Positions 40,801 to 47,700 of a DNA stretch of 64,000 bases are shown here, piece after piece. The notes beneath the pieces were generated by a model. The model was not told the origin of the DNA. It saw only the letters and a program-made list of their open reading frames with translations, and searched no databases. Source of the stretch: Pelecanus crispus (Eukaryota; Chordata; Aves; Pelecaniformes; Pelecanidae); NCBI RefSeq assembly GCF_030463565.1, contig NC_134646.1, forward strand, positions 10,010,001 through 10,074,000, in the 5' to 3' direction. The translations under genes were made by a program, and so were the position numbers. How positions within the stretch are numbered: position 1 is the first letter of the stretch; each line of letters opens with the position of its first letter.

Positions 40801-41459
40801 ACACATCAACCCATTCTCTATTTATAGGAATATGTGCAGAAGCAATTCCTGCCAGGATTTTGCTGCTAAGTGACTAAAGTGTACTCCAATCGTATTAAGC
40901 TTATGTTAACATTATCAAAGTTGTAACAAAGAACACTTAATTAAAAATACTGATTTTAGTCGGTAAAGCAAATTTTAGGAGTAAGTGGCAAGACAGCTTT
41001 TTCGCCTTCCAGGTGTAAGCCAAGCATAGGAAATGCAGTAGTTTCTTAACTAGAGAAAAGAGGCACTATGGCAAAAAAATGCAACTGTTTTTGCCTATTA
41101 CCCTCATTAGCTGCTTTTAATTGTTAGTTTTCAGCTATTACCCTCATTAGAAACTTTTAATTGTTAGTCTTCAGCTAGCTAAAAAACCAGTTTCGATGCT
41201 ATTTACTTCAGCAAACACTAGAAGGGCTACGGAACGTAAGTCCCCACGGCCACAAGCCCAGGCAAAAGGGCTGCTCCCCTCCGTACAAACCGCCCCCGGG
41301 TGCCGAGCGGCAGCGCCCAGGCCCCGGCTCCCCCGCTCCGCCCTTCAAGCGGCGCCGGGGCCGCACCACCACGGCCCGGGGGCAGGCGGGCAGCCCACCC
41401 GGCCGGCCGCTCGCAGAGACCTCACCTGGCTCTCCCCCACTGCCGAGCTCGGTGGCCAT
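7618..41459 (-). CDS. SCLT1: SCLT1, sodium channel and clathrin linker 1 (18 coding exons, C-terminus outside window)
   Basis: Eighteen exons with AG/GT borders join without a frame break into 605 codons plus two bases: 41426-41459, 38165-38232, 37415-37467, 36429-36498, 35227-35282, 34715-34847, 33799-33921, 31712-31777, 29013-29083, 23039-23129, 22775-22866, 20327-20504, 16277-16375, 14533-14604, 13515-13589, 12834-12979, 9218-9410, 7618-7814. The product is Glu/Gln/Lys-rich coiled coil almost throughout and follows human SCLT1 (about 688 residues, recalled) exon by exon, e.g. [68 protein letters not shown]. Known of the family: a distal-appendage protein of the mother centriole, acting with CEP164, CEP83, CEP89 and FBF1 in cilium docking; it was first described as linking a voltage-gated sodium channel to clathrin. 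The chosen ATG (41457-41459) has A at -3 and G at +4. The last ~80 residues of the family are not found in the window. Ortholog assignment is secure; exact start is less so. Confidence 0.95.
7815..9217 (-). other. SCLT1: SCLT1 intron 17
   Basis: 1.4 kb, AT-rich, holding only the 20-base tandem duplication at 8771. Confidence 0.9.
8771..8809 (+). repeat. tandem duplication, 20-base unit
   Basis: TGCTCTGACAACATGGTGAC followed at once by a second copy differing at its last base. In SCLT1 intron 17. Confidence 0.9.
9218..9410 (-). CDS. SCLT1: SCLT1 coding exon 17
   Basis: Residues 476-540, 193 bases. Contains [20 protein letters not shown] and [13 protein letters not shown], close to human. Acceptor CTTTCAG, donor GTATGG. 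Confidence 0.97.
9855..12382 (+). mobile_element. CR1 LINE, 5'-truncated, with open ORF2
   Basis: About 2.5 kb of a CR1 element inserted in SCLT1 intron 16, opposite in direction to the gene. It begins inside the endonuclease domain (similarity starts near 9855), runs through reverse transcriptase, and ends in three tandem ATTCTATG octamers at 12359-12382, the diagnostic CR1 tail. No target duplication is seen, as usual for CR1. The 5' truncation removes ORF1, the promoter and the first part of the endonuclease, so this copy cannot move by itself. Confidence 0.97.
9879..12269 (+). CDS. CR1 ORF2 fragment: endonuclease C-part and reverse transcriptase, 796 codons open
   Basis: A single uninterrupted frame of 796 codons. 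Residues 11-14 GDFN and 79-81 SDH are the endonuclease catalytic strands. Residues 200-300 are the linker. RT motifs follow: SMGPDG near 315, DFSKAFD at 444-450 (motif A with both Asp), SGVPQGS near 505, and FADD at 530-533 (motif C). The C-terminal part carries [23 protein letters not shown] and [16 protein letters not shown], the standard CR1 end. The frame extends upstream of the ATG to about 9855, so the ATG is only internal. All visible RT catalytic residues are kept, which suggests a fairly recent insertion. High GC compared with its intron surroundings also marks it as an insertion. Confidence 0.93.
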   Translation: MSQSLALVLMGDFNLPDICWKYHTAERQQSWKFLEHVGDNFLTQLVSEPTRGGAPLDLLFTNGEGLVGNVEVGGRLGLSDHDMIKFSILGDAKQRGTKTITMDFRRADFALFRTLVGKVPWEAVLKGKGVQEGWALFKKEVLRAQERAVPVCRKTNRRGNRPAWLNRELLRGLREKRRVYRLWQKGRAAQEEYRDLVRSCREEIRKAKAQLELNLASAVKDNKKCFYKYISNKRRAKEDLHSLLDVGGNIVTEDKEKAEVLNAFFASVFNSQTGHPQGTQALEQEDRDRDQNGALIVQEEAVNDLLCHLDAHKSMGPDGIHPRVLRELAEELAKPLSIIYQQSWLTGEVPDDWRLANVTPIYKKGRKEDPGNYRPVSLTSVPGKIMERFILSELHRQVQVNQGIRPSQHGFTKGRSCLTNLISFYDLVTRLVDDGKAVDVIYLDFSKAFDTVSHNILLGKLAAHGLDRHTLRWVKNWLGGRAQRVVINGVKSSWRPVTSGVPQGSVLGPVLFNIFINDLDEGIECTLSKFADDTKLGGSVDLLEGRMALQRDLDRLDRWAVANCMRFNKAKCRVLHFGHNNPMQRYRLGEEWLESCLAEKDLGVLVDSRLNMSQQCAQVAKKANSILACIRNAVASRSREVIVPLYSALVRPHLEYCVQFWAPHYKKDIEVLERVQRRATKLVKGLENKSYEERLRELGLFSLEKRRLRGDLLALYNYLKGGCSEVGVGLFSQVASDRTRGNGLKLRQGRFRLEIRKNFFTERVVRHWNRLPREVVESPSLEAFKKRVDVALRDMV
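12834..12979 (-). CDS. SCLT1: SCLT1 coding exon 16
   Basis: Residues 428-475 plus two bases, beginning [20 protein letters not shown]. Acceptor TTCTTCAG, donor GTAAGTAA. The intron between this exon and exon 17 holds the long CR1 element. Confidence 0.95.
12980..14532 (-). other. SCLT1: SCLT1 introns 15 and 14 (around exon 15)
   Basis: Two introns of about 0.5 and 0.9 kb; nothing else recognisable. Confidence 0.85.
13515..13589 (-). CDS. SCLT1: SCLT1 coding exon 15
   Basis: Residues 403-427, [16 protein letters not shown] then AVEEELEK. 75 bases, phase 0 at both ends. Acceptor AAAATAG, donor GTAAGG. Confidence 0.96.
14533..14604 (-). CDS. SCLT1: SCLT1 coding exon 14
   Basis: Residues 379-402; [13 protein letters not shown] matches the human segment exactly. 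72 bases, phase 0 at both ends. Acceptor ATCACAG, donor GTATGG. Confidence 0.96.
14605..16276 (-). other. SCLT1: SCLT1 intron 13
   Basis: 1.7 kb of AT-rich intron; a short AAT run at 15661-15677. Nothing else seen. Confidence 0.85.
16277..16375 (-). CDS. SCLT1: SCLT1 coding exon 13
   Basis: Residues 346-378 ([20 protein letters not shown] core). 99 bases, phase 0 at both ends, so skippable in frame. Acceptor after a long T run, TTTTTTTCTAG; donor GTAAGT. Confidence 0.94.
16376..18889 (-). other. SCLT1: SCLT1 intron 12, left part
   Basis: AT-rich intron with a short (CA)n at 16803-16814. The open frame at 16330-16809 on the minus strand is intron read-through over exon 13 sequence and not a gene. 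Confidence 0.8.
18890..19369 (-). mobile_element. ancient antisense CR1-type remnant, left part
   Basis: Plus-strand GATCAAAACTGCACGTGAAG at 19086-19105 fits the reverse complement of the [14 protein letters not shown] stretch of CR1. Surroundings look like a diverged 3' half of the element. No frame survives. Approximate borders. Confidence 0.35.
19370..19831 (+). mobile_element. CR1 LINE 3' fragment (sense to plus strand)
   Basis: Last ~460 bases of a CR1. The frame from 19439 ([14 protein letters not shown]) stays open for 129 codons into the 3' end. It ends with two ATTCTATG-type octamers near 19812-19830. It lies in SCLT1 intron 12, antisense to the gene, between two pieces of an older antisense CR1. 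Confidence 0.93.
19832..20250 (-). mobile_element. ancient antisense CR1-type remnant, right part
   Basis: Plus strand 20030-20100 (AAACTCTGTCAAAAATTTTT, then CAAGTTCAGGTACAGTATTA) fits the reverse complement of the CR1 motif-A region (VDIVYLDFxKAFD). With the left part it suggests one old element split by the younger CR1 at 19370-19831. Confidence 0.4.
20327..20504 (-). CDS. SCLT1: SCLT1 coding exon 12
   Basis: Residues 286-345, 178 bases. Includes [11 protein letters not shown] and the invariant [11 protein letters not shown] end. Acceptor CTTGTAG, donor GTAAGG. Confidence 0.96.
21224..21791 (-). mobile_element. solo LTR of an avian endogenous retrovirus (copy 2)
   Basis: On the minus strand it starts TGTCCTGGTTTCAGC and ends GGTTTAACC-type sequence with ACAACA (left edge TGTTGTGG on the plus strand). 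The flanks are a perfect 5-base duplication CTAGC (21219-21223 and 21792-21796). TATATAA lies at 21527-21533 (minus sense) and ATTAAA at 21355-21360. An (AAT)-rich stretch at 21377-21425 has expanded inside it. It sits in SCLT1 intron 11 in the same direction as the gene, so its TATA box and poly(A) signal could act on SCLT1 transcripts. Confidence 0.88.
21491..21504. other. 14-base perfect palindrome in LTR copy 2
   Basis: GCAGCGATCGCTGC is its own reverse complement. It lies just downstream of the LTR TATA box in the LTR's own direction, near the expected transcription start. Confidence 0.8.
22775..22866 (-). CDS. SCLT1: SCLT1 coding exon 11
   Basis: Residues 256-285 plus two bases; [20 protein letters not shown] followed by the conserved SSIKQLE. 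Acceptor TTTCTAG, donor GTAAAG. Confidence 0.95.
23039..23129 (-). CDS. SCLT1: SCLT1 coding exon 10
   Basis: Residues 225-255, coiled coil with [19 protein letters not shown]. Acceptor TATACAG, donor GTATTC. It follows the largest intron fully in the window, about 5.9 kb. Confidence 0.95.
24574..24630 (+). repeat. 57-base direct repeat, copy A
   Basis: Matches 25273-25329 at 54 of 57 positions, ending in both at CTATCACCATAAATC. In SCLT1 intron 9. Not recognised as any interspersed family. Confidence 0.85.
25273..25329 (+). repeat. 57-base direct repeat, copy B
   Basis: Partner of 24574-24630, 699 bases downstream, same orientation. Confidence 0.85.
28920..28951 (+). repeat. short tandem duplication, 15-base unit
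   Basis: GCCCATGATACA occurs twice with a three-base spacer, just left of SCLT1 exon 9. Confidence 0.7.
29013..29083 (-). CDS. SCLT1: SCLT1 coding exon 9
   Basis: Residues 202-224 plus two bases, beginning [12 protein letters not shown], nearly identical to the human segment. Acceptor TTTTGCAG, donor GTATAAA. Confidence 0.96.
29735..30360 (-). mobile_element. ancient CR1-type fragment, antisense
   Basis: Read on the minus strand, remnants of RT motifs appear in reverse order along the plus strand: a degraded FADD region at 29985-30010 (plus strand AGTAGTTTAACATCAGTG), the degraded [15 protein letters not shown] region at 30035-30085, and a degraded DFxKAFD region near 30205-30240. No reading frame survives. 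Recognition rests on recall of similar sequences in sauropsid genomes, so the extent is approximate. Confidence 0.5.
30460..30605 (-). repeat. second copy of part of the ancient CR1-type repeat
   Basis: Shares TTGTTTTCAGAC, TTTTGAGACCATCAC (TTTCGAGACCATCAC in the other copy) and GCATTATTTTGCTTTTATTA with 29757-29885, in the same order and at similar spacing. Either a second insertion of the same family or an old local duplication. Confidence 0.5.
30606..31711 (-). other. SCLT1: SCLT1 intron 8, right part
   Basis: AT-rich, nothing recognised beyond the CR1-type remnants to its left. Confidence 0.8.
31712..31777 (-). CDS. SCLT1: SCLT1 coding exon 8
   Basis: Residues 180-201, [20 protein letters not shown] and two more. 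Phase 0 at both ends, so skipping this 66-base exon would keep the frame. Acceptor TTTTTAG, donor GTAAG. Confidence 0.95.
31778..33798 (-). other. SCLT1: SCLT1 intron 7
   Basis: 2.0 kb. Several short open frames on both strands have no recognisable product. No repeat family recognised. Confidence 0.8.
33799..33921 (-). CDS. SCLT1: SCLT1 coding exon 7
   Basis: Residues 139-179, starting [12 protein letters not shown] and ending AERQKQK. Phase 0 at both ends. Acceptor ACTTAG, donor GTAATT. Confidence 0.96.
34715..34847 (-). CDS. SCLT1: SCLT1 coding exon 6
   Basis: Residues 94-138. Contains the short non-helical [15 protein letters not shown] linker and the conserved [10 protein letters not shown] helix. 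Acceptor GTTTCAG, donor GTGTGTGAG. Confidence 0.95.
35227..35282 (-). CDS. SCLT1: SCLT1 coding exon 5
   Basis: Residues 76-93 plus two bases: [18 protein letters not shown]. Heptad-like helix. Acceptor GTGTTAG, donor GTAAAT. Confidence 0.93.
36429..36498 (-). CDS. SCLT1: SCLT1 coding exon 4
   Basis: Residues 52-75, with the strongly conserved TEYDKHL motif. Acceptor TTTTTAG, donor GTATGG, phase 0 at the end. Confidence 0.93.
37415..37467 (-). CDS. SCLT1: SCLT1 coding exon 3
   Basis: Residues 35-51 plus two bases: [17 protein letters not shown]. Acceptor TTACAG, donor GTAAGTG. The acidic/Gly stretch and the final DQS correspond to the human segment ending in FDQS. Confidence 0.85.
38165..38232 (-). 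CDS. SCLT1: SCLT1 coding exon 2
   Basis: Residues 12-34, reading [20 protein letters not shown] and on. Acceptor TTTTTCAG, donor GTATGTG, ends in phase 0. The RLN motif lines up with the RRLN near residue 15 of the human protein; the rest of this exon is poorly conserved. Confidence 0.82.
38991..39556 (+). mobile_element. CR1 LINE 3' fragment, older
   Basis: Starts near the [23 protein letters not shown] region and ends ACATTCTATTCTAG. The frame 39134-39478 still reads [12 protein letters not shown] and [16 protein letters not shown] but upstream positions are frameshifted. In SCLT1 intron 1, antisense to the gene. Confidence 0.92.
39557..41094 (-). other. SCLT1: SCLT1 intron 1, right part
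   Basis: Non-repetitive intron sequence between the CR1 fragment and the CpG island. No exon is needed here, since exons 1 and 2 join in phase. Confidence 0.75.
41095..41174 (+). repeat. tandem repeat, 2 x 40 bases
   Basis: Two adjacent 40-base units beginning CTATTACCCTCATTAG and ending TTCAG, with four differences. Lies in SCLT1 intron 1 at the edge of the CpG island. Confidence 0.9.
41426..41459 (-). CDS. SCLT1: SCLT1 coding exon 1
   Basis: Residues 1-11 ([11 protein letters not shown]) plus one base, followed by donor GTGAGG. The spare G joins AT of exon 2 to make the Asp codon, so the phases agree. The upstream part of the exon is 5' UTR inside the CpG island. The frame stays open 98 codons further upstream, so a longer start cannot be excluded. 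Confidence 0.8.
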
Positions 41460-41902
41460 ATTTCCAGTGGAAAGCTTCACCGCCGCTGAGAGCTTCCCCT
41501 CCGCAGGAAAGCCTGCAAAAACCCGGGGAAAAGCCCGTCCCCGCTGCCGCTCGCCGCCCCCCGGTGCCCGGCGGGAAGGCGAGAGCCGCTCGGGACACAG
41601 GCGGAGGCAAAGACCCCCAGGCGCCGGCTCGCACACCCGTCGGGAAGCAAAGTCCCCACAACCTCCCCCTCCGCACCGGCTGCTTCCCCTCAGCCCGCCG
41701 CCGCCTGAAGGGAAACTGCCTCTCCCCCCCCGCCCCGCCGCGGCGGCCGGCACTAACGGCTCCCAGGCAGCTCAGCCACGGGCACCGCCCCGGCGCCGCG
41801 CCCCCACAACGCCCAACGGCCGCGGCGGGGCCCGCCCCGCGAGCCGCGCCCGCCCCGCCTCCTCCCCCCTCAGCGACCGCACCGGCCGCGGGCGGCGCCG
41901 CG

Positions 41903-41912
41903 GTCACGTGGC
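41903..41912. promoter_or_regulatory. E-box (USF/TFE-type)
   Basis: GTCACGTGGC contains the CACGTG core with GT-rich flank favoured by USF and MiT/TFE factors. It lies about 40 bases from the NRF1 motif. Motif only; occupancy is not shown. Confidence 0.45.
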
Positions 41913-41947
41913 AGCGGAGCGCGCAGCCGTGAGGGGGGGGCGCTGTG

Positions 41948-41958
41948 TGCGCATGCGC
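41948..41958. promoter_or_regulatory. NRF1 binding motif
   Basis: TGCGCATGCGC, a perfect palindromic match to the NRF1 consensus, about 490 bases from the SCLT1 ATG and within the CpG island. NRF1 sites are typical of TATA-less bidirectional promoters. Confidence 0.65.
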
Positions 41959-41959
41959 G

Positions 41960-42037
41960 GCGGCTGCTGCTGATCGGTGCGGGAGGTGGCGGCGGGGGAG
42001 CCGCGTTCCTTCGGGGTCGCGGCGGGTGTCTGGAGGC
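41960..42037 (+). other. C4orf33: possible noncoding first exon of C4orf33
   Basis: The coding exon at 44763 begins with a splice acceptor, so a 5' exon must exist. A plausible donor, GGAGGC|GTAAGG, lies at 42037/42038 at the edge of the CpG island. The start given here is arbitrary, just after the NRF1 site. Confidence 0.3.
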
Positions 42038-42060
42038 GTAAGGAATCCCTCGTTAGACTC

Positions 42061-44762
42061 CTCTGAGAAACTTCTGGGTTAAAGATGGGCGCTTAGGCGG
42101 TGAACTTCAGGAAATGCCGCCGGTAGCGGCTGGAGTAGCTGGGGCGTAGCCGAAAGCGGGAACGGTTTGGAGCCCTCTGGCAGCTCGCGCCTGCCTGTAC
42201 GAATGAGGTGTGAACCACAGTAAAAGCTGCCGCCTCCTACGCGGCCTCCAGCTTTTCCCCTATCCTCTTGGAGCAGTGAATTGCAAACCGCCAGTCTGAT
42301 TACTTCCTGCTTGGTTTTTGTCCTCGTTGCCAACGTCGGTAGGGTTTGGGATGGAAGACGCAAATCCCGGCGCTGAGGAGAAGCGGGGGGTGATGGCAGG
42401 GCCAAGCAGCAGCGGCCTTCTCGCTGCTGAGCTGTGGCACTTCTGGGTGCTGTCAGCTCTGTGTGGATGGAGGCCCTGCGGTGCCAGTGCTTTTAAATGG
42501 CTCAGAAAGCGTTTGCTGTAAAAATACTTCATTTAGCGTTTGCGTCTCTTTACGGCGTACTAACAACTGGCTGTGGTGTAGTGTTAAAAGGTAATGAGAA
42601 GTCCCCTCTTGCTGTGTTAAACAGCTTCTACGCTGTTGCTGTGTGTTGCTTGTGATTGAAAAGCATGCCAGTAGCCACTTACCTGAGTCTATGCAACGTA
42701 ATAAACTTAAAACCTGCACCAACGGCCACTAATTTGGAAAAATCTTAGATCTGCTATCCTGTAAACTGAGCAACCTTAGCACGAGGTAGACCTCTAATGA
42801 AAGCTAGTGAATGTTTCGCAATTTTCCTCATTACTTTATGGTTCTTTTTAAAATTGCGTGTTCTTCTATTCAAGAGTAATATTGGTTTACAACAATGGGC
42901 TAAATCTTCAGAGTGTTTATTTCAGTACACTCTAAGCTGTCCCTGCAGGAGTTAAAGTTTTTACCAAAAAAAGTCATCTGTCTCTCATATGGGTACAAAT
43001 AGGAATGCGTGATCTTGTGTCTCATCTTCATTTTAGACATACAGTTACAGTAGTGTCTAAAGTAGTTTAGCAGGTTCTATTATTTTGCTACTTTTTTTTA
43101 AACTTGGTATGTTGTGACTCTCTTCCTGAGCCAACCTTTCAAATCTTGTGCATTAGAAGCTTCACATTCCTTACTTCAGTCAGGAATTGTAATAGCTAGT
43201 CATGTAATTCTCCCTGGATTTTAAGATCTTCCCAGGCTACTTTTATTAGAAAGCTGTATTATTTTAAAACACTATTGAAATCTGGCAGTATTTTCAGATA
43301 GGTGTTGCAGATATTTGCCTTGACCAGTGAATGCAGAGAGTTAAATATATTAGCACAAACTGAAAATAGAGTAATAGATGGAAATGTTGACTCCTAAGTG
43401 CATAATGTTAATTTAAGTGTAGTGTAAAATGGGTTTGTAACACTTTTTTAACTTTCTTAGATGCACCCGTCTGCTCTTAAACTTTACTCTTTTGAGTAGG
43501 TGATCCTGCTTGTGGACTTCTGTCTTGTTTCCTTTCACAGTAGGCGCACATAAGGCATGTGCGCTCCATTTACAGGAATTCTCCTGTTCATTTCAAAAAA
43601 CGCTAGGAGGGGTCTTACCATCTGTGGATACTTCATGCTCATGCTGCTCAGTGTTTGCAGCTTAGAAAATTAAAAACACAACGCTTGCCTACATTTCCTA
43701 TGGATTAATATTTTCTAGAGCAGTTTAAGGATAAATAGCCCATTGAATATGTTTCAGCAGCTGTTTGTGTCATGAAAGGGACTTGTTACTTAACATACTG
43801 CTCTTCTGTTTGGTGGTGTACATGGTAATTATTGCAGAAGAGTTGTCACTGTACTTGCTTAGAATACCTTTTCTTACTAGTTCTCCCTTTTTGTTTTAAA
43901 CTGTGGATGATTTAGCTTTGCCTGTTTGAGGTACTACGAATGCTGGACTATGAGCCAGTTTCTGCTAGCTTAAGAGTGCTGTTAGGACACGGTTGGGTGT
44001 CTTCCTTCCCCATGCTTTGTACACTGACTGTTTTCTTTCAACTTGTGTCATCTTGCTTCCAGAAACTTGCCACTTGGAGTGAATGTTAATGGTGGTAGAG
44101 TCTTTCATCGTTTCTAGGGCTATCCCAGGTGTCTTGCATAAAGCACATCGGATGCTTGTCTAGCATATCATGCAGTTAAAATGCTGACATAAGAATTTAA
44201 TTAGTTTTCAGTTTATTTAAATACAACCTTGTCAAAAGTGATAATCTAATATTTGACTTTCCTTTTTTACTGGACTTCTTAAATTAAGGTGTCTAATTGC
44301 TAAATCTATTGCTTCAAATTTTCTCTAATCTGTCACACTTCTTTGGTCACATCATCTCCTTGATCATGAGTATATCTACTTACCTAATGTTACTACTTGA
44401 ACTCAAAGAGAGGAGGTCTGGTGCTTTTCAGCAGGAACACCAGTGAATGAAAACTGGCGAGTGTGCCTGTAGCAGAGGGCATGAGACACAGTTAATGTGT
44501 AGTTACAAGAGCAAGGCTATGGCATATAGGGAAGTGTGATGCATGGGGTTACGTTCTGTCTCATGTACTACACCTGTTGATAACGCCTGCAGAATGTTGT
44601 AAGTTACGCTTACCCATTTCTTGGGACTCACAGAAAGGTATCTGGGTAGAGATGAAAAAACACAATTTAGTGTTCCCTGCTGAAGGAAATGTGGTTACAA
44701 CTTAGGCACTGAGTTAGCACCGCTCTGGTCACGGGGCTTAACAGTGTGTGCATAATTCTCAG
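42061..44762 (+). other. C4orf33: C4orf33 5' intron
   Basis: 2.7 kb from the CpG island to the first coding exon. A moderately GC-rich shoulder to about 42520 has open frames on both strands, as expected from base composition. No repeat recognised. Confidence 0.6.
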
Positions 44763-47700
44763 GCAGGCTATGATGGAATTTACAATTAAACACACATGGG
44801 ATGGTTTACCTGTGAGCCATGAGCCAGTAACAATTGTGCTGAAGTTGGACAATGCGGGACTGCTAATGGAAGTTAATGCTCCCTTCTTCAATGATCCTCC
44901 AGCACCACTTGGAGAGCCGGGGAAACCTTTTAGTAGACTGTGGGACTATGAGGGTAAGTGTAACTGTACTGCTGCAAATACCTGATTTGTGTAGACACTG
45001 ATGTTCCTCTGTAGTTAATATGCCTGGTCTTTATTTAAGAGTCTATGACAGTTATTTATTCAAACTGATCTAATGGTTGTGAGTGTATGACGTCAAATTC
45101 AGTTTGGTTTCTTTGGTCACAGTACTGCTTTTAAAGATCAGATCTGAAATGTAAAGTAAAAAAAAATCCTTTCTGTGGGGAAGAATACTGGGAAAGAATT
45201 TAGTTGTAATCACTGCCTTACCCTTAAACAGCTCCTTAAGTAACTATAAGCCACATACTGTATTCAACTGTAAACTACCACAAACTGTATCAAGAGTGAT
45301 GCTCTTTTTCTAGCTGGTGAATTGATTTTCATCACTAACACTGCTGGCTTTAAGGTGGGTGGTTGTTTCATTGTAGTGCAACAGTACAAATGACTGGGAA
45401 AAGAAGCAAATATGTCACTTGGTGGCCATTAAGAAATGGAGTACGGTGAGCTGGATTGATTTCAAGAATGATGAGGTTGACTCTTCCTGACCCTGTCAAT
45501 AGCACAGGCACTCAAATTTAGTTTCTGGGTTACTGATACAACTTGTGGAATAAGAGAGGCTTGACATATTTGAATATCAAAAATAATTTTGTGGCATATA
45601 TATATATATATGAAAATGTATTTATGGTAGGTAAATAGAAGCAAAATTCTAAAGATAGGTTCTAATTTTGCTTTAAGAAGTAGAGAGCAATAGCTAAAAC
45701 ATTTGTCTATTTTAATCACTTTGTATATTTGAGGCATAGAAAGGTGTGAAACAAAGGGCAGCTTATAAAATATGATTCAAAACTCTACCCAAATGGAATG
45801 GGGAATATTCTTATAGTAATGCTGTTTTCTTTGTCCTTTCCTGTCATTACTTTCACTTTTACCTGTTGCTTTGAATAATGCAAGCATTTGATATTTCCAG
45901 CAGTTCTCTACTTCCTGATTATTGAGCTATTCTGATTAAAGCTCTACTAGAACAGTATTAGCACCTCGTTGATATTATACTAAATAGGCTTGTGTAAAAA
46001 TAAAATAAAGTTCTCGATCATATCTAATTATCATTCTAACTAAAGCTTTTGAATAATGTCATTGCTGTGAGAAACATGATTATAGTTCTGCTTTGTGTTC
46101 CTGAAAAGTGATTCAGCAGTCACACCTGGCTTTCAGGTACACCTGGAACAGTAATCACCTGTCCAAAGTATCAGCCTTCTACAGGGAAAAGACATTGAAT
46201 AGCTGAATGCTTTCTTACTATTTCTGAGATTTAGCAGTCTTGGTTATGGGGTGTGTGCTCTGCTGTGAGTGTATGTTCCTCTCTTCTTTTTTTTTTTTTT
46301 TCTGGTCTCTGATGCTCTGAATCCTCAGGCTACCAGCAAACACAAGACTTGTGCACTTAAGTACCTGGAGTGCCTGCTGTGAGTATGATTGACTGTCTAT
46401 CTTGGTCAGCTTTGTTCACAGCAAGCATACTAGGTGAAGTAGCTGTGTGCTGATGCTTTTCTTACTGCATTGGCAGCTAACATTAGTTAGTAGACCTGCC
46501 ATTTTTCTGCTGCATCAAGGTGAGTGTTTCCAAAGCTGGAGTTGGTAAAGTAAATAAAATTAGTACAGTGCTTTATAAAGCTCTTTATGATAATAGGAAT
46601 TAAAAATAAAAGCTCTTGAAGTTACAATTATGGCACAGCATTTCAAATAGGAAGCTGTCAGTAGCGTGTACACAGCTAGGCAAACTCTGGCATGGCCTAG
46701 GCCAAAAATTGTGAAAACAGAACTGTTTTAGTGTATATGAAGGTGTCAGGATATTACAAAATAGTTAATATAAAATACTGATAGCCTGTTTTTTTTTTTT
46801 TTTAAGTTGTAGAAGCATTTTTCCTGAGTGACAGAACTGAACGGTATTTAGAAGTTGAACTTTGTCCGTAAGTACAGCACTCTGAAAAAAAGTCAGAAAT
46901 GTTAATTTGCATTTCCAGTTCTAATGCTTGTAAGATATATGTGTGAACAAGACCGGGTACAGAAATTCTTCCAGTATGGGGAATGTACACATTTGTGGCA
47001 GAACACTACACCAATAACTTGGCATCATTTTAAGAAAATTGTGCTCTGATTTTTTTTTTTTTTTTGACAGCCATGGACAACACTTGTTGCTGCTGCTTTC
47101 TGGCAGAAGAAGAGTATGGAAAGTAAGTGGTGAAGTACATTCATAATGTACAGACAAACTAATTGTTTTTAGGTACATGTTGCCTGATAGGAAGGTGACA
47201 TAACCCTTTTTTTTTTTTCCCCCTCCTTTAACAGGAAGAACTTCCTTTAGAGTTTGAGGTGACCAGAATGAAAACCAAATGGGAGGGTAAAGCTCATCTT
47301 CCTTGGAATTATTTTCCACCATGCATGAACAAATTCAATGCATTTGCAATTCATGGCTCAGGAGAAGAGAGAAAATACGAAGCGCTTTATCCTGTGCCTC
47401 GACATGAACTACAGGAAGGACAGAAACCAGATTTGTAAGCATGAAATTAGCTCTTTTGTAATATAGTTGCACTATTCTTAGAATACTTAAAAATGCTAAT
47501 CTGGCTTTCAGATTGAGTGCCACTGGTATTTTAATTACACTGCTTAGCCCCAGATCCATTGGCACCGTACTTTGTATAAAGCACTGTGGCAGATAGCTGT
47601 AATTAGTGCTTGATTTCTATGTTATCCCCTAGGTGCATAGAAAATGATGCATTCAACACCATTGGCATCTGTTTTATCACCTTCCTCAGCTAAATCACAG

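Larger units (their letters stand above)
41215..42060. promoter_or_regulatory. CpG island, probable bidirectional SCLT1/C4orf33 promoter
   Basis: The only strongly GC- and CpG-rich block in a window that is otherwise AT-rich. It covers the first SCLT1 coding exon and lies about 2.7 kb upstream of the first C4orf33 coding exon. No TATA box is evident. GC boxes of the CCCGCCCC type cluster near 41828-41865. An E-box (GTCACGTGGC, 41903-41912) and an NRF1 motif (41948-41958) sit on the C4orf33 side. Divergent housekeeping pairs commonly share such islands. Confidence 0.8.

Noticed and set aside
41196..41973. Several 97-210 codon frames on both strands of the CpG island
   Set aside because: GC-rich DNA rarely contains stops; the products are low-complexity Pro/Ala/Arg runs without splice or start support.
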